DNA of 64,000 nucleotides from Shewanella cutis (GTDB lineage: Bacteria; Pseudomonadota; Gammaproteobacteria; Enterobacterales; Shewanellaceae): contig NZ_JACSDI010000013.1 in NCBI RefSeq assembly GCF_022410515.1, positions 39,251-103,250 of the forward strand. The letters run 5' to 3'. The position numbers were made by a program, and so were the translations under genes. How positions within the stretch are numbered: the stretch's first letter is position 1; each line of letters begins with the position of its first letter. The notes under the pieces were generated by a model that worked only from the letters and a program-made list of their open reading frames with translations, did no database searches and was not told the origin of the DNA. This document shows positions 29,512 to 38,488 of the stretch, one piece after another.

Positions 29512-30711
29512 ATGTCTAATAAACTGGTTTTAGTACTCAATTGCGGTAGTTCTTCACTCAAATTTGCCGTCATTGACGCGCAAACAGGTGACGATCAGAT
29601 CTCTGGCCTAGCCGAGTGTTTTGGCTTAGAAGACTCACGCATCAAATGGAAAATCAACGGCGAAAAGCATGAGTCCTCTTTAGGTGCGTTCACCGCTCAC
29701 CGTGAAGCCGTTGAATTTATCGTCAATAAAATACTCGCAGGTCAACCTGAATTAGCGGCGCAAATTCAGGCCGTTGGACACCGTATCGTACACGGTGGTG
29801 AAAAATTCACTCGTTCAGTGATTATCGACGAGCACGTGATTAAAGGCATTGAAGAGTGCTCATCCCTGGCGCCACTGCATAATCCTGCACACCTTATCGG
29901 TATTCGCGCGGCAATGGCTTCTTTCCCTAAACTGCCACAAGTCGCCGTGTTTGATACCGCATTCCACCAAAGTATGCCGGAAAGATCCTTTATCTATGCC
30001 CTGCCTTACAAACTATACCGCGAACATGGTATCCGCCGTTATGGTATGCACGGTACTAGCCACCTGTTTGTCAGCCGCGAAGCTGCAAAAGTGCTGAACA
30101 AACCCTTGGCTGAAACCAATGTGATCTGTGCGCATTTAGGCAACGGTGCCTCTGTGACTGCGGTTAAAGGCGGTAAGAGTGTTGACACTTCAATGGGGCT
30201 AACCCCGCTAGAAGGCTTAGTCATGGGCACACGCTGTGGTGATATCGACCCATCGATCATCTACCACTTAGTACACCAACTCGGTTACACGCTTGAAGAA
30301 GTCAACAACCTGATGAACAAACAAAGTGGTCTACTGGGGATTTCTGAACTGACTAACGATTGTCGCGGCATCGAAGAAGGTTATGCCGATGGCCACAAGG
30401 GCGCGACCTTAGCACTGGAGATTTTCTGCTACCGTCTGGCGAAATACATTGCTTCTTATACTGTGCCACTCGGTCGTTTAGATGCGGTGGTCTTTACTGG
30501 CGGTATTGGCGAAAACTCCGATATCATCCGTGAAAAAGTGCTCAACATGCTGCAAATCTTCAATTTCCATGTTGATAGCGAGCGCAACAAAGCGGCCCGC
30601 TTCGGTAAAAAAGGCATTATTACCGCAGACAACAGCACTGTCGCGATGGTCATCCCAACGAATGAAGAATGGGTTATCGCTGAAGATTCGATTAAACTCA
30701 TTAGTAAATAA
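29512..30711 (+). CDS. ackA: Acetate kinase
   Basis: Makes ATP and acetate from acetyl phosphate. The chain of 399 residues begins with '[16 protein letters not shown]', the nucleotide and phosphate-binding start of the family. '[17 protein letters not shown]' with its catalytic region, '[13 protein letters not shown]' and 'FTGGIGENS' near the C-terminus are also present. An ATG six codons earlier lies inside a weaker context; the AAAGG site eight bases before 29512 favours this one. pta follows 121 bases on, behind a hairpin. Confidence 0.97.
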   Translation: MSNKLVLVLNCGSSSLKFAVIDAQTGDDQISGLAECFGLEDSRIKWKINGEKHESSLGAFTAHREAVEFIVNKILAGQPELAAQIQAVGHRIVHGGEKFTRSVIIDEHVIKGIEECSSLAPLHNPAHLIGIRAAMASFPKLPQVAVFDTAFHQSMPERSFIYALPYKLYREHGIRRYGMHGTSHLFVSREAAKVLNKPLAETNVICAHLGNGASVTAVKGGKSVDTSMGLTPLEGLVMGTRCGDIDPSIIYHLVHQLGYTLEEVNNLMNKQSGLLGISELTNDCRGIEEGYADGHKGATLALEIFCYRLAKYIASYTVPLGRLDAVVFTGGIGENSDIIREKVLNMLQIFNFHVDSERNKAARFGKKGIITADNSTVAMVIPTNEEWVIAEDSIKLISK

Positions 30712-30722
30712 TAAGACTCATT

Positions 30723-30750
30723 AAGCCGTTTGCGTCGTCAAACGGCTTTA
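30723..30750 (+). terminator. Hairpin between ackA and pta
   Basis: A perfect ten-base stem, AAGCCGTTTG-CGTCGT-CAAACGGCTT, followed by TATTATT. It probably acts as a partial terminator that sets the ackA to pta ratio. Confidence 0.7.
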
Positions 30751-30832
30751 TTATTAGTGACCTACAACTAAACAAACACAAGCAAATCCGCAGAGACTAC
30801 TCTGCCAAAAACCATCGAACTTAGAGGTTTTT

Positions 30833-32986
30833 ATGTCTCGAAATATTATGTTAATCCCCATAGGTACAGGAGTCGGCCTGACCTCCTTAAGCCTTGGTAT
30901 GGTGCGCGCCTTAGAGCGCCACGGAGTGAAAGTCCAATTCTTCAAGCCTATTTCACAACTTCGTCCGAATGACAACGGCCCTGAACGCTCAACCACGATT
31001 TTAAGCAAATCGCCAACGGTTAATCCGTTAGAGCCCTTCGATATGGCCCATGCCGAAGCATTGATCCGCGCCGATCAAACCGATGTGCTGATGGAGCAAA
31101 TCATTGCGCGCGCCGCAGAATGCGCCAGTAACACCGAAACTCTTATCGTTGAAGGTTTAGTGCCAACACGTAACCATCCCTTCGCCGATGACGTTAACTA
31201 CGCTATCGCTAAAGCCATGGATGCCGATGTCATTTTTATTGCCACGCCAGGCAGCGATACCCCAACAGGGCTAATGAACCGCCTCGAAATCGCCTACAAC
31301 TCTTGGGGTGGCAAGAATAATAAACGTTTGATTGGTGCCGTGATCAACAAGATTGGTGCGCCGGTTGATGATGAGGGCCGCGCCCGCCCAGACTTATCAG
31401 AAGTGTTTGATCATCAAGGTGTACAACGTTCTGATGCCTCTATCATGTTCCAACTGCCGGGTAAGAGCCCGCTGCGTATTCTAGGTAGCGTACCTTACAA
31501 CCTAGACTTAGTCGCTCCACGCGCCTCTGATTTAGCTAAACACTTACGCGCGCGGATTCTTAACGCCGGAGAGATGAATATTCGCCGTTTGCGTAAAGTG
31601 ACCTTCTGTGCTCGCAGCTTACCTAATATGGTCAACCATATTAAGACAGACTCTTTACTGGTGACTTCTGGCGATCGATCCGATGTGATTGTGTCAGCGT
31701 GTCTTGCCGCGATGAATGGCGTGAAGATTGGTGCCCTGCTGCTTACTGGCAGTTACGAGCCTGAGCCTGAAATTCTTAAACTGTGTGAGCAAGCTTTTGA
31801 GACGGGTTTACCGGTTTTCCTGATTGATACCAACACTTGGCAGACCTCCTTAAATATCCAACGCTTCGACCATGAAGTGCCAGTCGATGATGCGGTACGT
31901 ATCGATTTAGTACAGGAATATGTCGCCAGCCATATTGACCAAACCTGGGTTGAGAGCGTCACAAAAAATTCACCACGTGAACATCGCCTGTCTCCACCAG
32001 CATTCCGTTACAAGCTGACCGAACTTGCGCGGGCTGCCCACAAAACCGTGGTACTGCCAGAGGGTGATGAGCCACGTACCATCAAAGCCGCAGCCATTTG
32101 TGCAGAACGAGGTATCGCGCGTTGCGTGCTCTTAGGTAAAAAAGATGAAATTCTGCGTATAGCGGCTCAGCAAGACGTCGTACTGGGTGAAGGCGTCGTC
32201 ATTATCGATCCAGATGAAGTACGCGATCGCTATGTAGAGCCAATGCTGGATCTACGCCGCAGCAAGGGCTTAACCGAAGTCGTTGCCAAAGAGCAGTTAG
32301 AAGACAACATGGTGCTAGGCACTATGATGCTGGCACAAGACGAAGTCGATGGCATTGTTTCTGGCGCGGTTAACACCACAGCCAACACCATCCGTCCACC
32401 GCTACAACTGATCAAAACCGCCCCAGGTTCGAGCCTTGTTTCTTCCATCTTCTTTATGTTGATGCCGGATCAAGTACTGGTGTACGGTGACTGTGCCATT
32501 AATCCAGACCCCAATGCCGAACAACTTGCCGATATCGCCATTCAATCAGCGGAATCAGCGAAAGCCTTTGGTATCGAACCAAGAGTGGCAATGATCAGTT
32601 ACTCAACAGGTAATTCAGGTACAGGCTCTGATGTCGATAAAGTGCGTGAAGCCACCCGTATCGCCAAAGAAAAACGTCCCGATCTTGTTATCGACGGCCC
32701 ACTGCAATACGACGCCGCAGTGATGCCTAACGTGGCACGTTCTAAAGCGCCTAACAGCCCTGTAGCGGGTCAAGCCACAGTGTTTGTTTTCCCTGATCTC
32801 AACACGGGTAACACGACTTACAAGGCTGTTCAACGTAGTGCTGATTTGATTAGTATTGGCCCTATGTTGCAAGGCATGCGTAAACCTGTGAACGACTTAT
32901 CCCGTGGCGCGTTAGTGGATGACATTGTCTACACTATCGCCCTCACGGCAATCCAAGCGTCACAAAACGATGCTAAGAAATCGTAG
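30833..32986 (+). CDS. pta: Phosphate acetyltransferase
   Basis: Converts acetyl-CoA and phosphate to acetyl phosphate, the step before AckA. The 717-residue protein is the long enterobacterial type (E. coli 714). It has an N-terminal P-loop-like regulatory domain ('[20 protein letters not shown]'), a DRTGG-like middle domain (about 220-340), and a C-terminal PTA/PTB catalytic domain from about 390 ('[15 protein letters not shown]', '[19 protein letters not shown]', 'ANVFVFP'-like '[13 protein letters not shown]'). The long type is allosterically controlled by pyruvate, PEP and NADH in other bacteria. It shares direction and probably partial transcription with ackA. Confidence 0.97.
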   Translation: MSRNIMLIPIGTGVGLTSLSLGMVRALERHGVKVQFFKPISQLRPNDNGPERSTTILSKSPTVNPLEPFDMAHAEALIRADQTDVLMEQIIARAAECASNTETLIVEGLVPTRNHPFADDVNYAIAKAMDADVIFIATPGSDTPTGLMNRLEIAYNSWGGKNNKRLIGAVINKIGAPVDDEGRARPDLSEVFDHQGVQRSDASIMFQLPGKSPLRILGSVPYNLDLVAPRASDLAKHLRARILNAGEMNIRRLRKVTFCARSLPNMVNHIKTDSLLVTSGDRSDVIVSACLAAMNGVKIGALLLTGSYEPEPEILKLCEQAFETGLPVFLIDTNTWQTSLNIQRFDHEVPVDDAVRIDLVQEYVASHIDQTWVESVTKNSPREHRLSPPAFRYKLTELARAAHKTVVLPEGDEPRTIKAAAICAERGIARCVLLGKKDEILRIAAQQDVVLGEGVVIIDPDEVRDRYVEPMLDLRRSKGLTEVVAKEQLEDNMVLGTMMLAQDEVDGIVSGAVNTTANTIRPPLQLIKTAPGSSLVSSIFFMLMPDQVLVYGDCAINPDPNAEQLADIAIQSAESAKAFGIEPRVAMISYSTGNSGTGSDVDKVREATRIAKEKRPDLVIDGPLQYDAAVMPNVARSKAPNSPVAGQATVFVFPDLNTGNTTYKAVQRSADLISIGPMLQGMRKPVNDLSRGALVDDIVYTIALTAIQASQNDAKKS

Positions 32987-33015
32987 ATTAAACTAACAAC
33001 ACGCAAGCCCAGCCG

Positions 33016-33044
33016 AAAAGCACTGACATGTTCAGTGCTTTTTT
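33016..33044 (+). terminator. Terminator of pta
   Basis: The stem AAGCACTGA-CATGT-TCAGTGCTT is followed by six T residues, about 30 bases after the stop codon. Confidence 0.88.
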
Positions 33045-33165
33045 ATTCCCTGGGGAAAATGGTCACAAAACGGACAGCATTAAACGCTTAAATTAATGCC
33101 TTAACCTAATAAAATGCTGTTTATGGAAATTAAATGCTGTGAATAGACTGGGTAATTTTAGTAAA

Positions 33166-33305
33166 ATATCCACAAGTAAATGCGAGAATTAGTGCTTCAC
33201 AGAAAGGTGTCACTTTTTAACCAGAAAATAAAGAAGCTAAATATCAAACACTTAAAAAGTATCCATCTAGTCTTCAACATACTTTTCCACAGATTCTGTG
33301 GATAA
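33166..33305. promoter_or_regulatory. Cluster of DnaA-box-like motifs
   Basis: Three nine-base matches occur in 140 bases: ATATCCACA (33166-33174), TTTTCCACA (33283-33291) and, on the other strand, TGTGGATAA (33297-33305), the exact complement of TTATCCACA. The last two form a perfect inverted repeat, TCCACAGA-T-TCTGTGGA. Binding is not shown by sequence alone; this could instead be a plain hairpin. Confidence 0.35.
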
Positions 33306-33447
33306 CCTTAACGGTTAATCCTTTAAGATATGCCACAGTAACTAGATTTAAGTCAAGCCATTTTCGCCAGTCCTTACCACTATTACAAAACTTGAACATG
33401 GCCGCTAAAATCGAGATACTCATGTCAAATTCCGATAACTAAAAGCC

Positions 33448-33882
33448 ATGAGAACCTTATTTTTTATTTCATTACTGTTTTTGTTTGGTTGTGGCGAACC
33501 TGCTAACACTGAACAACCCGTGTTGACTCCCGAAGAAGTCAGCCTGGGCTTTTTTAGCGCCATTTATGTTGACCGCAATGTCGAAAAAGCCAAGCAGTTT
33601 GTCAATGAGCCGCTCCAAGAAGTCTTAAGCCACTATCATATCGCCGCCGCAGTGCAGCGTAATATGCTCAGTCTTTCAATGACGAATGTCGAAATGGAAA
33701 TTGATGATATTGATATCGACTTTTTCCGCAAGTTCACCAAGGACGTTATCGTTGTGGTCAAGATGAAGGGCTTAAAGGGTGGACAACCTTGGATTGATGA
33801 CAGAACCATTCGCCTTCATAAAATAGCGAACAAATGGATTATTGTTGAGATCTTGCCTGAAAAACGTAAGGTCAATGGTTAA
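33448..33882 (+). CDS. Small lipoprotein, NTF2-like
   Basis: A 144-residue predicted lipoprotein with lipobox 'LFLFGC' (Cys at residue 15), followed by a compact alpha/beta domain: 'EVSLGFFSAIYVDRNVEKAKQFV', then strands ending in 'IRLHKIANKWIIVEILPEK'. This pattern (helices first, then curved strands ending in a tryptophan strand) resembles DUF4878/NTF2-like domains, but the match is weak and no function can be given. The ribosome site is poor. It ends in a strong terminator shared with the convergent small gene. Confidence 0.75.
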   Translation: MRTLFFISLLFLFGCGEPANTEQPVLTPEEVSLGFFSAIYVDRNVEKAKQFVNEPLQEVLSHYHIAAAVQRNMLSLSMTNVEMEIDDIDIDFFRKFTKDVIVVVKMKGLKGGQPWIDDRTIRLHKIANKWIIVEILPEKRKVNG

Positions 33883-33923
33883 CGGATTAATTCAATTTAA
33901 TCAGTTTGATATTCGAGAGCAAA

Positions 33924-33956
33924 TAAAAAAATAGCAACCCAAAGGTTGCTATTTTT
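33924..33956. terminator. Bidirectional terminator
   Basis: AAATAGCAACC-CAAA-GGTTGCTATTT lies between an A run and a T run, so it can stop transcripts from both convergent genes. Confidence 0.8.
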
Positions 33957-34015
33957 CTGCTTGTATTTGTTACTTCCGACTCAGAATGAGTCTGTCAGCA
34001 ATACGCTGACAGCAC

Positions 34016-34108
34016 TTAGATCGCTTCTTCTTCGCTCTGCTCAGGTAAAGACGTCATCACGTCATCTTTTACTTGGTAGTAAGCGTTTTCGTATTCATGA
34101 ACTTCCAT
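34016..34108 (-). CDS. Small protein of 30 residues
   Basis: An acidic 30-residue peptide beginning MEVHEYENAYYQ and ending SEEEAI. I accept it because an AGGAG ribosome site lies at ideal distance (AGGAGTTGTT-ATG) and because codon use resembles that of its neighbours. It is followed by the perfect hairpin CTGTCAGC-AATAC-GCTGACAG (33992-34012) and then the shared terminator. There is no signal peptide or membrane segment. I do not recognise the family, although I believe similar short proteins occur in other Shewanella. It is a single-gene transcription unit with about 370 bases of free DNA upstream. Confidence 0.6.
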   Translation of the reverse strand: MEVHEYENAYYQVKDDVMTSLPEQSEEEAI

Positions 34109-34443
34109 AACAACTCCTGCTCGATTTTGTAAGGTCGCAAAGGCATGTCGTTCTATGCAGACATTTTGCCCATGAGGAAAGGGAATTTCCGTGGCGGCGA
34201 GTATACCAAAGCAAAACCAATAATTACAGAAAACTTTCAGTTTTGTTTATATTTAAGAGGTAAAGATTGACACTTACCCCTTAGGTAAGCCAAATACTGT
34301 ACAGGCAAGTGAAAGACTTTCAGTTTGTATAGCAAAATCGGCTAATGAATTGTGCTTGATAAATAAAGCGTCTAGGAAGACGAGTGCAAACTGGTAGCCA
34401 TTAACGGGGCGAAAAGGAAGTCGGTATGAAGATCATAAAGCTC
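34109..34443. other. Gene-free interval upstream of the small protein
   Basis: About 335 bases with no supported gene. It presumably carries the promoter of the small protein on the minus strand. The words AGTGAAAGACTTTCAGTTTG at 34308-34327 contain a short inverted repeat (TGAAAGACTTTCA) of unknown meaning. Confidence 0.4.
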
Positions 34444-34467
34444 ATCAGGCCAGGAATTTGGCCTGAT
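34444..34467 (-). terminator. Hairpin after the methyltransferase gene
   Basis: ATCAGGCCA and TGGCCTGAT form a perfect nine-base stem with a six-base loop, 12 bases past the stop codon. The T run is weak. Confidence 0.6.
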
Positions 34468-34478
34468 GACAACAGGGC

Positions 34479-35390
34479 TTATGCTTTTAAACGATAGCGC
34501 AGTACCTTTAATGATTTCTCCTGCGAGACATCTGCAAAGGCTGCAGGGTTAGGTAAACGTTCGAGGTATTCAAGCGCAGGAGCCGCCTCCTCAACCTGCT
34601 GACGCAAAAATTGAGTATCGAGTTCAGGCGCATTTAAACAGAGCAATACTTCGGCATTCTCGGCCAGCAACTCGGGTAAATGCCTGATCAGACGAACGTA
34701 ATCCTTAGTTGCCACAAAACTGCCCTTTTGATTACTCGGTGGATCGGCAACTACGATGTCATAGGGGCCTAATTTACGTAATTTGCCCCACGATTTAAAA
34801 ATATCGTGCCCTAAAAACCTCGCGCCAGCCGTAAAATCATTAAGCAGATGATTCTGCTTACCTATCGCTAACGCTCCTTTACTCATATCCATATTCACCA
34901 CTTCATCAGCGCCGCCCTGTAGTGCGGCAACCGAAAAACCACAGGTATAAGCAAATAGATTTAGTATTTTCTTATGCCGTGCATTTCCTCTGACCCATTC
35001 ACGACCATTGGCCATATCGAGAAACAAACCATGGTTTTGACCACGCAATAAATGCACCTGAAACTTGGCACTGTTTTCTGTCACGATATGCGGCTCAGGC
35101 ACTTCGCCCGTCAGTAATTGGCTAAAGGTTTCACCACCACTGCGGTATTGATAGACCAAATTTAGCGGTCGATTTGGCTGTAAGGCTTGCCAACGCGCCG
35201 TAATTGCTTGTTGGCAATCGGCCAACTCGGTCTCAACAAGCGGAATGAAGCTAGTCAATAACAATACTGGCCCGAACCAATCTAGACAAAGATGTTCGCA
35301 ACCAGCGTAATGTCCACCGCGGCCATGGAATAATCGAACCGCATCTTCACCGACCTCTATCGTCGCCAGTGCATCAATAAAACCCTGCAT
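34479..35390 (-). CDS. Class I SAM methyltransferase (RlmI/RlmK-like)
   Basis: A 303-residue enzyme of the group that contains the 23S rRNA m5C and m7G methyltransferases RlmI and RlmK (COG1092-like). The SAM site is 'ILNLFAYTCGFSVAALQGGA' with 'VVNMDMSKGALAIGKQN' as the acidic strand, and the catalytic DPP motif lies in 'DIVVADPPSNQKGSF'. 'QNHGLFLDMANGREWV' precedes the fold as in the family. No PUA domain is present, so it is shorter than RlmI and its target is uncertain. The AI-2E family gene ends six bases before its start codon, so the two are co-transcribed. Confidence 0.85.
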   Translation of the reverse strand: MQGFIDALATIEVGEDAVRLFHGRGGHYAGCEHLCLDWFGPVLLLTSFIPLVETELADCQQAITARWQALQPNRPLNLVYQYRSGGETFSQLLTGEVPEPHIVTENSAKFQVHLLRGQNHGLFLDMANGREWVRGNARHKKILNLFAYTCGFSVAALQGGADEVVNMDMSKGALAIGKQNHLLNDFTAGARFLGHDIFKSWGKLRKLGPYDIVVADPPSNQKGSFVATKDYVRLIRHLPELLAENAEVLLCLNAPELDTQFLRQQVEEAAPALEYLERLPNPAAFADVSQEKSLKVLRYRLKA

Positions 35391-35396
35391 TATCTA

Positions 35397-36503
35397 CTAC
35401 TTATTATCAGTTGAATGTGTATCGACCTTATTCGTCGAGTCAAGTGTACTTGAAGATTGAACGACCAGTTTATCATCCACATCATCGGATAATAATATCG
35501 CTAACCAACTACCACTTTTACTAGATTCGAGGGCGATTTTGACCACCATAGTTAAGGGAACAGACAGTAACATACCGACGGAACCCAGTAACCATCCCCA
35601 AAAGATTAACGATAAAAAGACCACTAAGGTAGAAAGACCTAATCCTCGACCCATAAATTTAGGCTCAACCACATTACCCATTACCATGTTAGCGGCTATG
35701 TATAGCGCCGTCGTCCCACCAGCGGCCGCAGGGCCTAACTGAATAAAGGCTAACAATACGGCGGGAATAGCGGCAATAATCGACCCGATATTAGGAATGT
35801 AGTTGAATAAAAAAGCAATCACCGCCCAAAGTAGCGCATAATCCACGCCGATAAAGGCCAGTCCTACACCAACAATTAAACCCGTCGCTAAACTGACTAG
35901 GGTTTTGATCACCATATATTGATTCACAGATTGCAAGAAACGGTCAATCTGTTGCAGGCGCATATCAGGATCATCCAATGCCAAGTGCAATTTTTTCGGT
36001 ATAGACGGCGCCTCAAATAACATAAAGACAATGGTCAAAATGATCAGGAATAAGTTCGCCATCACATTGCCTACACCCGACAGCATATTGGTGGTCATGG
36101 ACAGCGCCATGCCGGGATCAAAATAGGCTAATACTTGCTCCTTGGAGATTTGAATATTGAGCGCCTGTAGCTTATGTAGTATCCAAGAAAATTGTTCGAC
36201 TAGCTGATCTCGGTATTGGGGTAACTGCTTAGAAAACTCGTTAATTGAACTGCCCACCAAGGAAGCAAGCCATAATCCCATCAACACGATAAAACACATC
36301 AATAGGATCACCGCGAGCCATTTAGGCACACGATATTTAGTCATCAAGTCAATGGCCGGATTACATATCACCGCAATAAAACAGGATAAGACAAAGGGAA
36401 CAACAATCGGGCTTGCGGCCTTTATTCCTGCCAAAATAATCACCACAAATGCCATGACTGCAAAACCTTTGTAGGCGGCAGTCGGCGTATTTGATCGTGT
36501 CAT
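35397..36503 (-). CDS. AI-2E family transporter (PerM/YdiK-like)
   Basis: A 368-residue integral membrane protein with about seven to eight hydrophobic segments and the family layout: paired N-terminal helices (about 14-60), a soluble insert (about 85-135) and a conserved C-terminal core 'FNYIPNIGSIIAAIPAVLLA', 'GNVVEPKFMGRGLGLSTLVVFLSLIFWGW' in part and 'GMLLSVPLTMVVKIALE'. Family members were linked to autoinducer-2 export, but many carry other ions, so the substrate is not known. It is followed closely by the methyltransferase gene and is divergent from folX. Confidence 0.87.
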   Translation of the reverse strand: MTRSNTPTAAYKGFAVMAFVVIILAGIKAASPIVVPFVLSCFIAVICNPAIDLMTKYRVPKWLAVILLMCFIVLMGLWLASLVGSSINEFSKQLPQYRDQLVEQFSWILHKLQALNIQISKEQVLAYFDPGMALSMTTNMLSGVGNVMANLFLIILTIVFMLFEAPSIPKKLHLALDDPDMRLQQIDRFLQSVNQYMVIKTLVSLATGLIVGVGLAFIGVDYALLWAVIAFLFNYIPNIGSIIAAIPAVLLAFIQLGPAAAGGTTALYIAANMVMGNVVEPKFMGRGLGLSTLVVFLSLIFWGWLLGSVGMLLSVPLTMVVKIALESSKSGSWLAILLSDDVDDKLVVQSSSTLDSTNKVDTHSTDNK

Positions 36504-36601
36504 GGAGTAAAAATCCTTCTTGATCTTAGATAAAGTTGATAGGCTAGCCCAAGAAAAGTCTCAAACTCAATTACCTAAGTATTAGATAATAGATTTTCAT
36601 T

Positions 36602-36970
36602 ATGAAACCAGAAACCGCGATTATACGCATTAAAAATTTAAGGCTGCGCACTTTTATTGGCATAAAAGACGATGAGATCCAAAATCGGCAGGACGTGATA
36701 ATCAATATCGTCATCCATTACTGCGCCGCCAAGGCCCGCAACAGCGATAATGTTGATGATGCGCTTAATTACCGTACTATCACAAAAAAAATCATCGAGC
36801 TAATTGAAAACAATCGCTTCTCACTGCTTGAAAATCTCACTAGCCAAACCTTAGCTATTGCCAGCGAGCATCCTTGGGTAGAATTTGCCAGTGTCGAAAT
36901 CGACAAACCCCACGCCCTGCGCTTTGCCGATTCAGTCTCAATGGAACTGTGTTACCAAAAAAACCAATAA
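36602..36970 (+). CDS. folX: Dihydroneopterin triphosphate 2'-epimerase
   Basis: A pterin enzyme of the FolB/FolX fold that epimerises dihydroneopterin triphosphate to the monapterin form. Its 122 residues align along almost their full length with E. coli FolX as I remember it: '[20 protein letters not shown]', '[13 protein letters not shown]', '[11 protein letters not shown]' and '[18 protein letters not shown]'. The pathway makes tetrahydromonapterin, a cofactor for phenylalanine hydroxylase in some bacteria. yfcH follows 81 bases downstream, the same pairing as in E. coli. Confidence 0.95.
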   Translation: MKPETAIIRIKNLRLRTFIGIKDDEIQNRQDVIINIVIHYCAAKARNSDNVDDALNYRTITKKIIELIENNRFSLLENLTSQTLAIASEHPWVEFASVEIDKPHALRFADSVSMELCYQKNQ

Positions 36971-37051
36971 AGTGATCCCTACTTGCCCGTTATCGTATTT
37001 TGCTTATAAGGTTTGAAATCAAAGAAAACCACCTCAGCTAAGGAGTTGACG

Positions 37052-37942
37052 ATGAAGATATTAATAACAGGAGCAAGTGGATTTATCGGTCAACAGTTAG
37101 TGGCCCATTTAGCCAACCAGCATGAACTGTTATTGTTAACTCGCCACCCAGGCAGCAGTCGGCAGTTATTAGGCCCGCAGCACCAATATTTGAGCTCCTT
37201 AGATGAGATTGATGATTTAAATCATATCGATGCTGTGATCAATCTTGCTGGTGAACCGATAGTCGCAAAACGTTGGAGTGCACAGCAAAAACAGCGCATA
37301 TGCGATAGTCGCTGGAATATCACTGCAAGACTTAGCCAACTTATTTTGCAAAGCAACAATCCACCGCAAGTGATGATAAGTGGCTCTGCCATCGGCTTTT
37401 ATGGCCGTCAAGGCGCCATTCCCATTGATGAGCACGCCGTTCCCCACTCTGAATTCAGCCATGACATTTGTAAAGAATGGGAACGACTAGCCCTTAAAGC
37501 GACGAGCAAAACCCGCGTCTGTATTCTACGTACAGGTATTGTGCTTGGGCATGGCGGTGCACTGGCAAAAATGCTCCCGCCCTTTAAACTCGGTCTTGGC
37601 GGGCCAATAGGTCATGGCCGTCAAGGGATGAGTTGGATACACATCCACGATATGGTGGCCCTGATCGAGTTTCTGCTTTGTCATCAAGAATGCCATGGGA
37701 TATTTAATGCCACAGCCCCCTATCCTGTCAGTAATGCCGAGTTTTCTAAGACCCTTGGTAAGGTATTAAATCGTCCGGCCTTTATGACAGCACCAGCACC
37801 AGTCTTACGACTTGCAATGGGGGAAATGGCGGATCTGCTGACTGAAGGCCAATTTGTGCTCCCCAAACATGCACTCGATGCAGGATTTACCTTCCGTTTC
37901 GAGCAACTCGAACCCGCACTTAAAGACCTACTAGCAAGTTAA
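37052..37942 (+). CDS. yfcH: TIGR01777 family epimerase (YfcH)
   Basis: A 296-residue member of the extended short-chain dehydrogenase family. The NADP site is 'MKILITGASGFIGQQLVAHL' at the very start, and the family marks 'NLAGEPIVAKRWSAQQKQ', 'SGSAIGFYG', 'RTGIVLGHGGALAKMLPPFK' and the closing 'LPKHALDAGFTFRF' are all present. A longer frame begins 13 codons earlier, but AAGGAG six bases before 37052 and the nucleotide-binding strand beginning there fix the start. The reaction is not known. It is probably in one transcript with folX. Confidence 0.93.
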   Translation: MKILITGASGFIGQQLVAHLANQHELLLLTRHPGSSRQLLGPQHQYLSSLDEIDDLNHIDAVINLAGEPIVAKRWSAQQKQRICDSRWNITARLSQLILQSNNPPQVMISGSAIGFYGRQGAIPIDEHAVPHSEFSHDICKEWERLALKATSKTRVCILRTGIVLGHGGALAKMLPPFKLGLGGPIGHGRQGMSWIHIHDMVALIEFLLCHQECHGIFNATAPYPVSNAEFSKTLGKVLNRPAFMTAPAPVLRLAMGEMADLLTEGQFVLPKHALDAGFTFRFEQLEPALKDLLAS

Positions 37943-38488
37943 CTTGATGTTGAGCCAGCTATAGCCCGTAACTGGCTTGGCAAAAAATGTTATCAAGCCA
38001 ACGGACAGGCGATGTAGGCATACTCAAGAATGACTTAAAAATCAGCGACAAATACTTACTGATACGGGATATTTGCCAGCTTATTGCAACCGGATTTTTC
38101 AGCCCCATTTGACAACAGCCTAAAAACATAAACACAACACTATGGTTATAAAGACAATTTAACGACATTAACGCATTTTTCTGTTACACTCCCTTCCACT
38201 TGCTCGTCAATATTGTCGTCTCAGCGCCCGCATTAAAGCACAGCTAACGACCTTGGCAAGATCATTATCTTCAGTATTCGTGCCTTAGCGGCAATGCTGA
38301 TCAACTTAACCAATACGGTTCATATTCGCGCTTAATACTTCTTCTCCACTCTTGGAGATTGACTAAGATTGTCCTTAGATCGCGCGTTTAACACTCAGAA
38401 TTAGCGAGTGCTAAATAACGAGATGGGATGCCCTAACTCACTTTGAGTCTAGCGGTGTACCCACACAAACCATTTGTAAGGAACTATC
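37943..38488. other. Gene-free interval upstream of gltS
   Basis: About 545 bases without a credible gene. A TGTAAGGAAC ribosome site is just before gltS. A short inverted repeat, CACTC...GAGTG, lies at 38392-38410. I see no recognisable operator. Confidence 0.5.

Larger units (their letters stand above)
32987..33447. other. Gene-free interval after pta with DnaA-box-like sites
   Basis: About 460 bases with no credible gene. It holds the pta terminator at its start, then a set of DnaA-box-like motifs listed separately, and a short palindrome AACCTTAACGGTT at 33303-33315. Confidence 0.5.

Noticed and set aside
37959..38168. A 69-codon minus-strand frame upstream of gltS.
   Set aside because: No ribosome site, no homology I recognise and no neighbours to support it.
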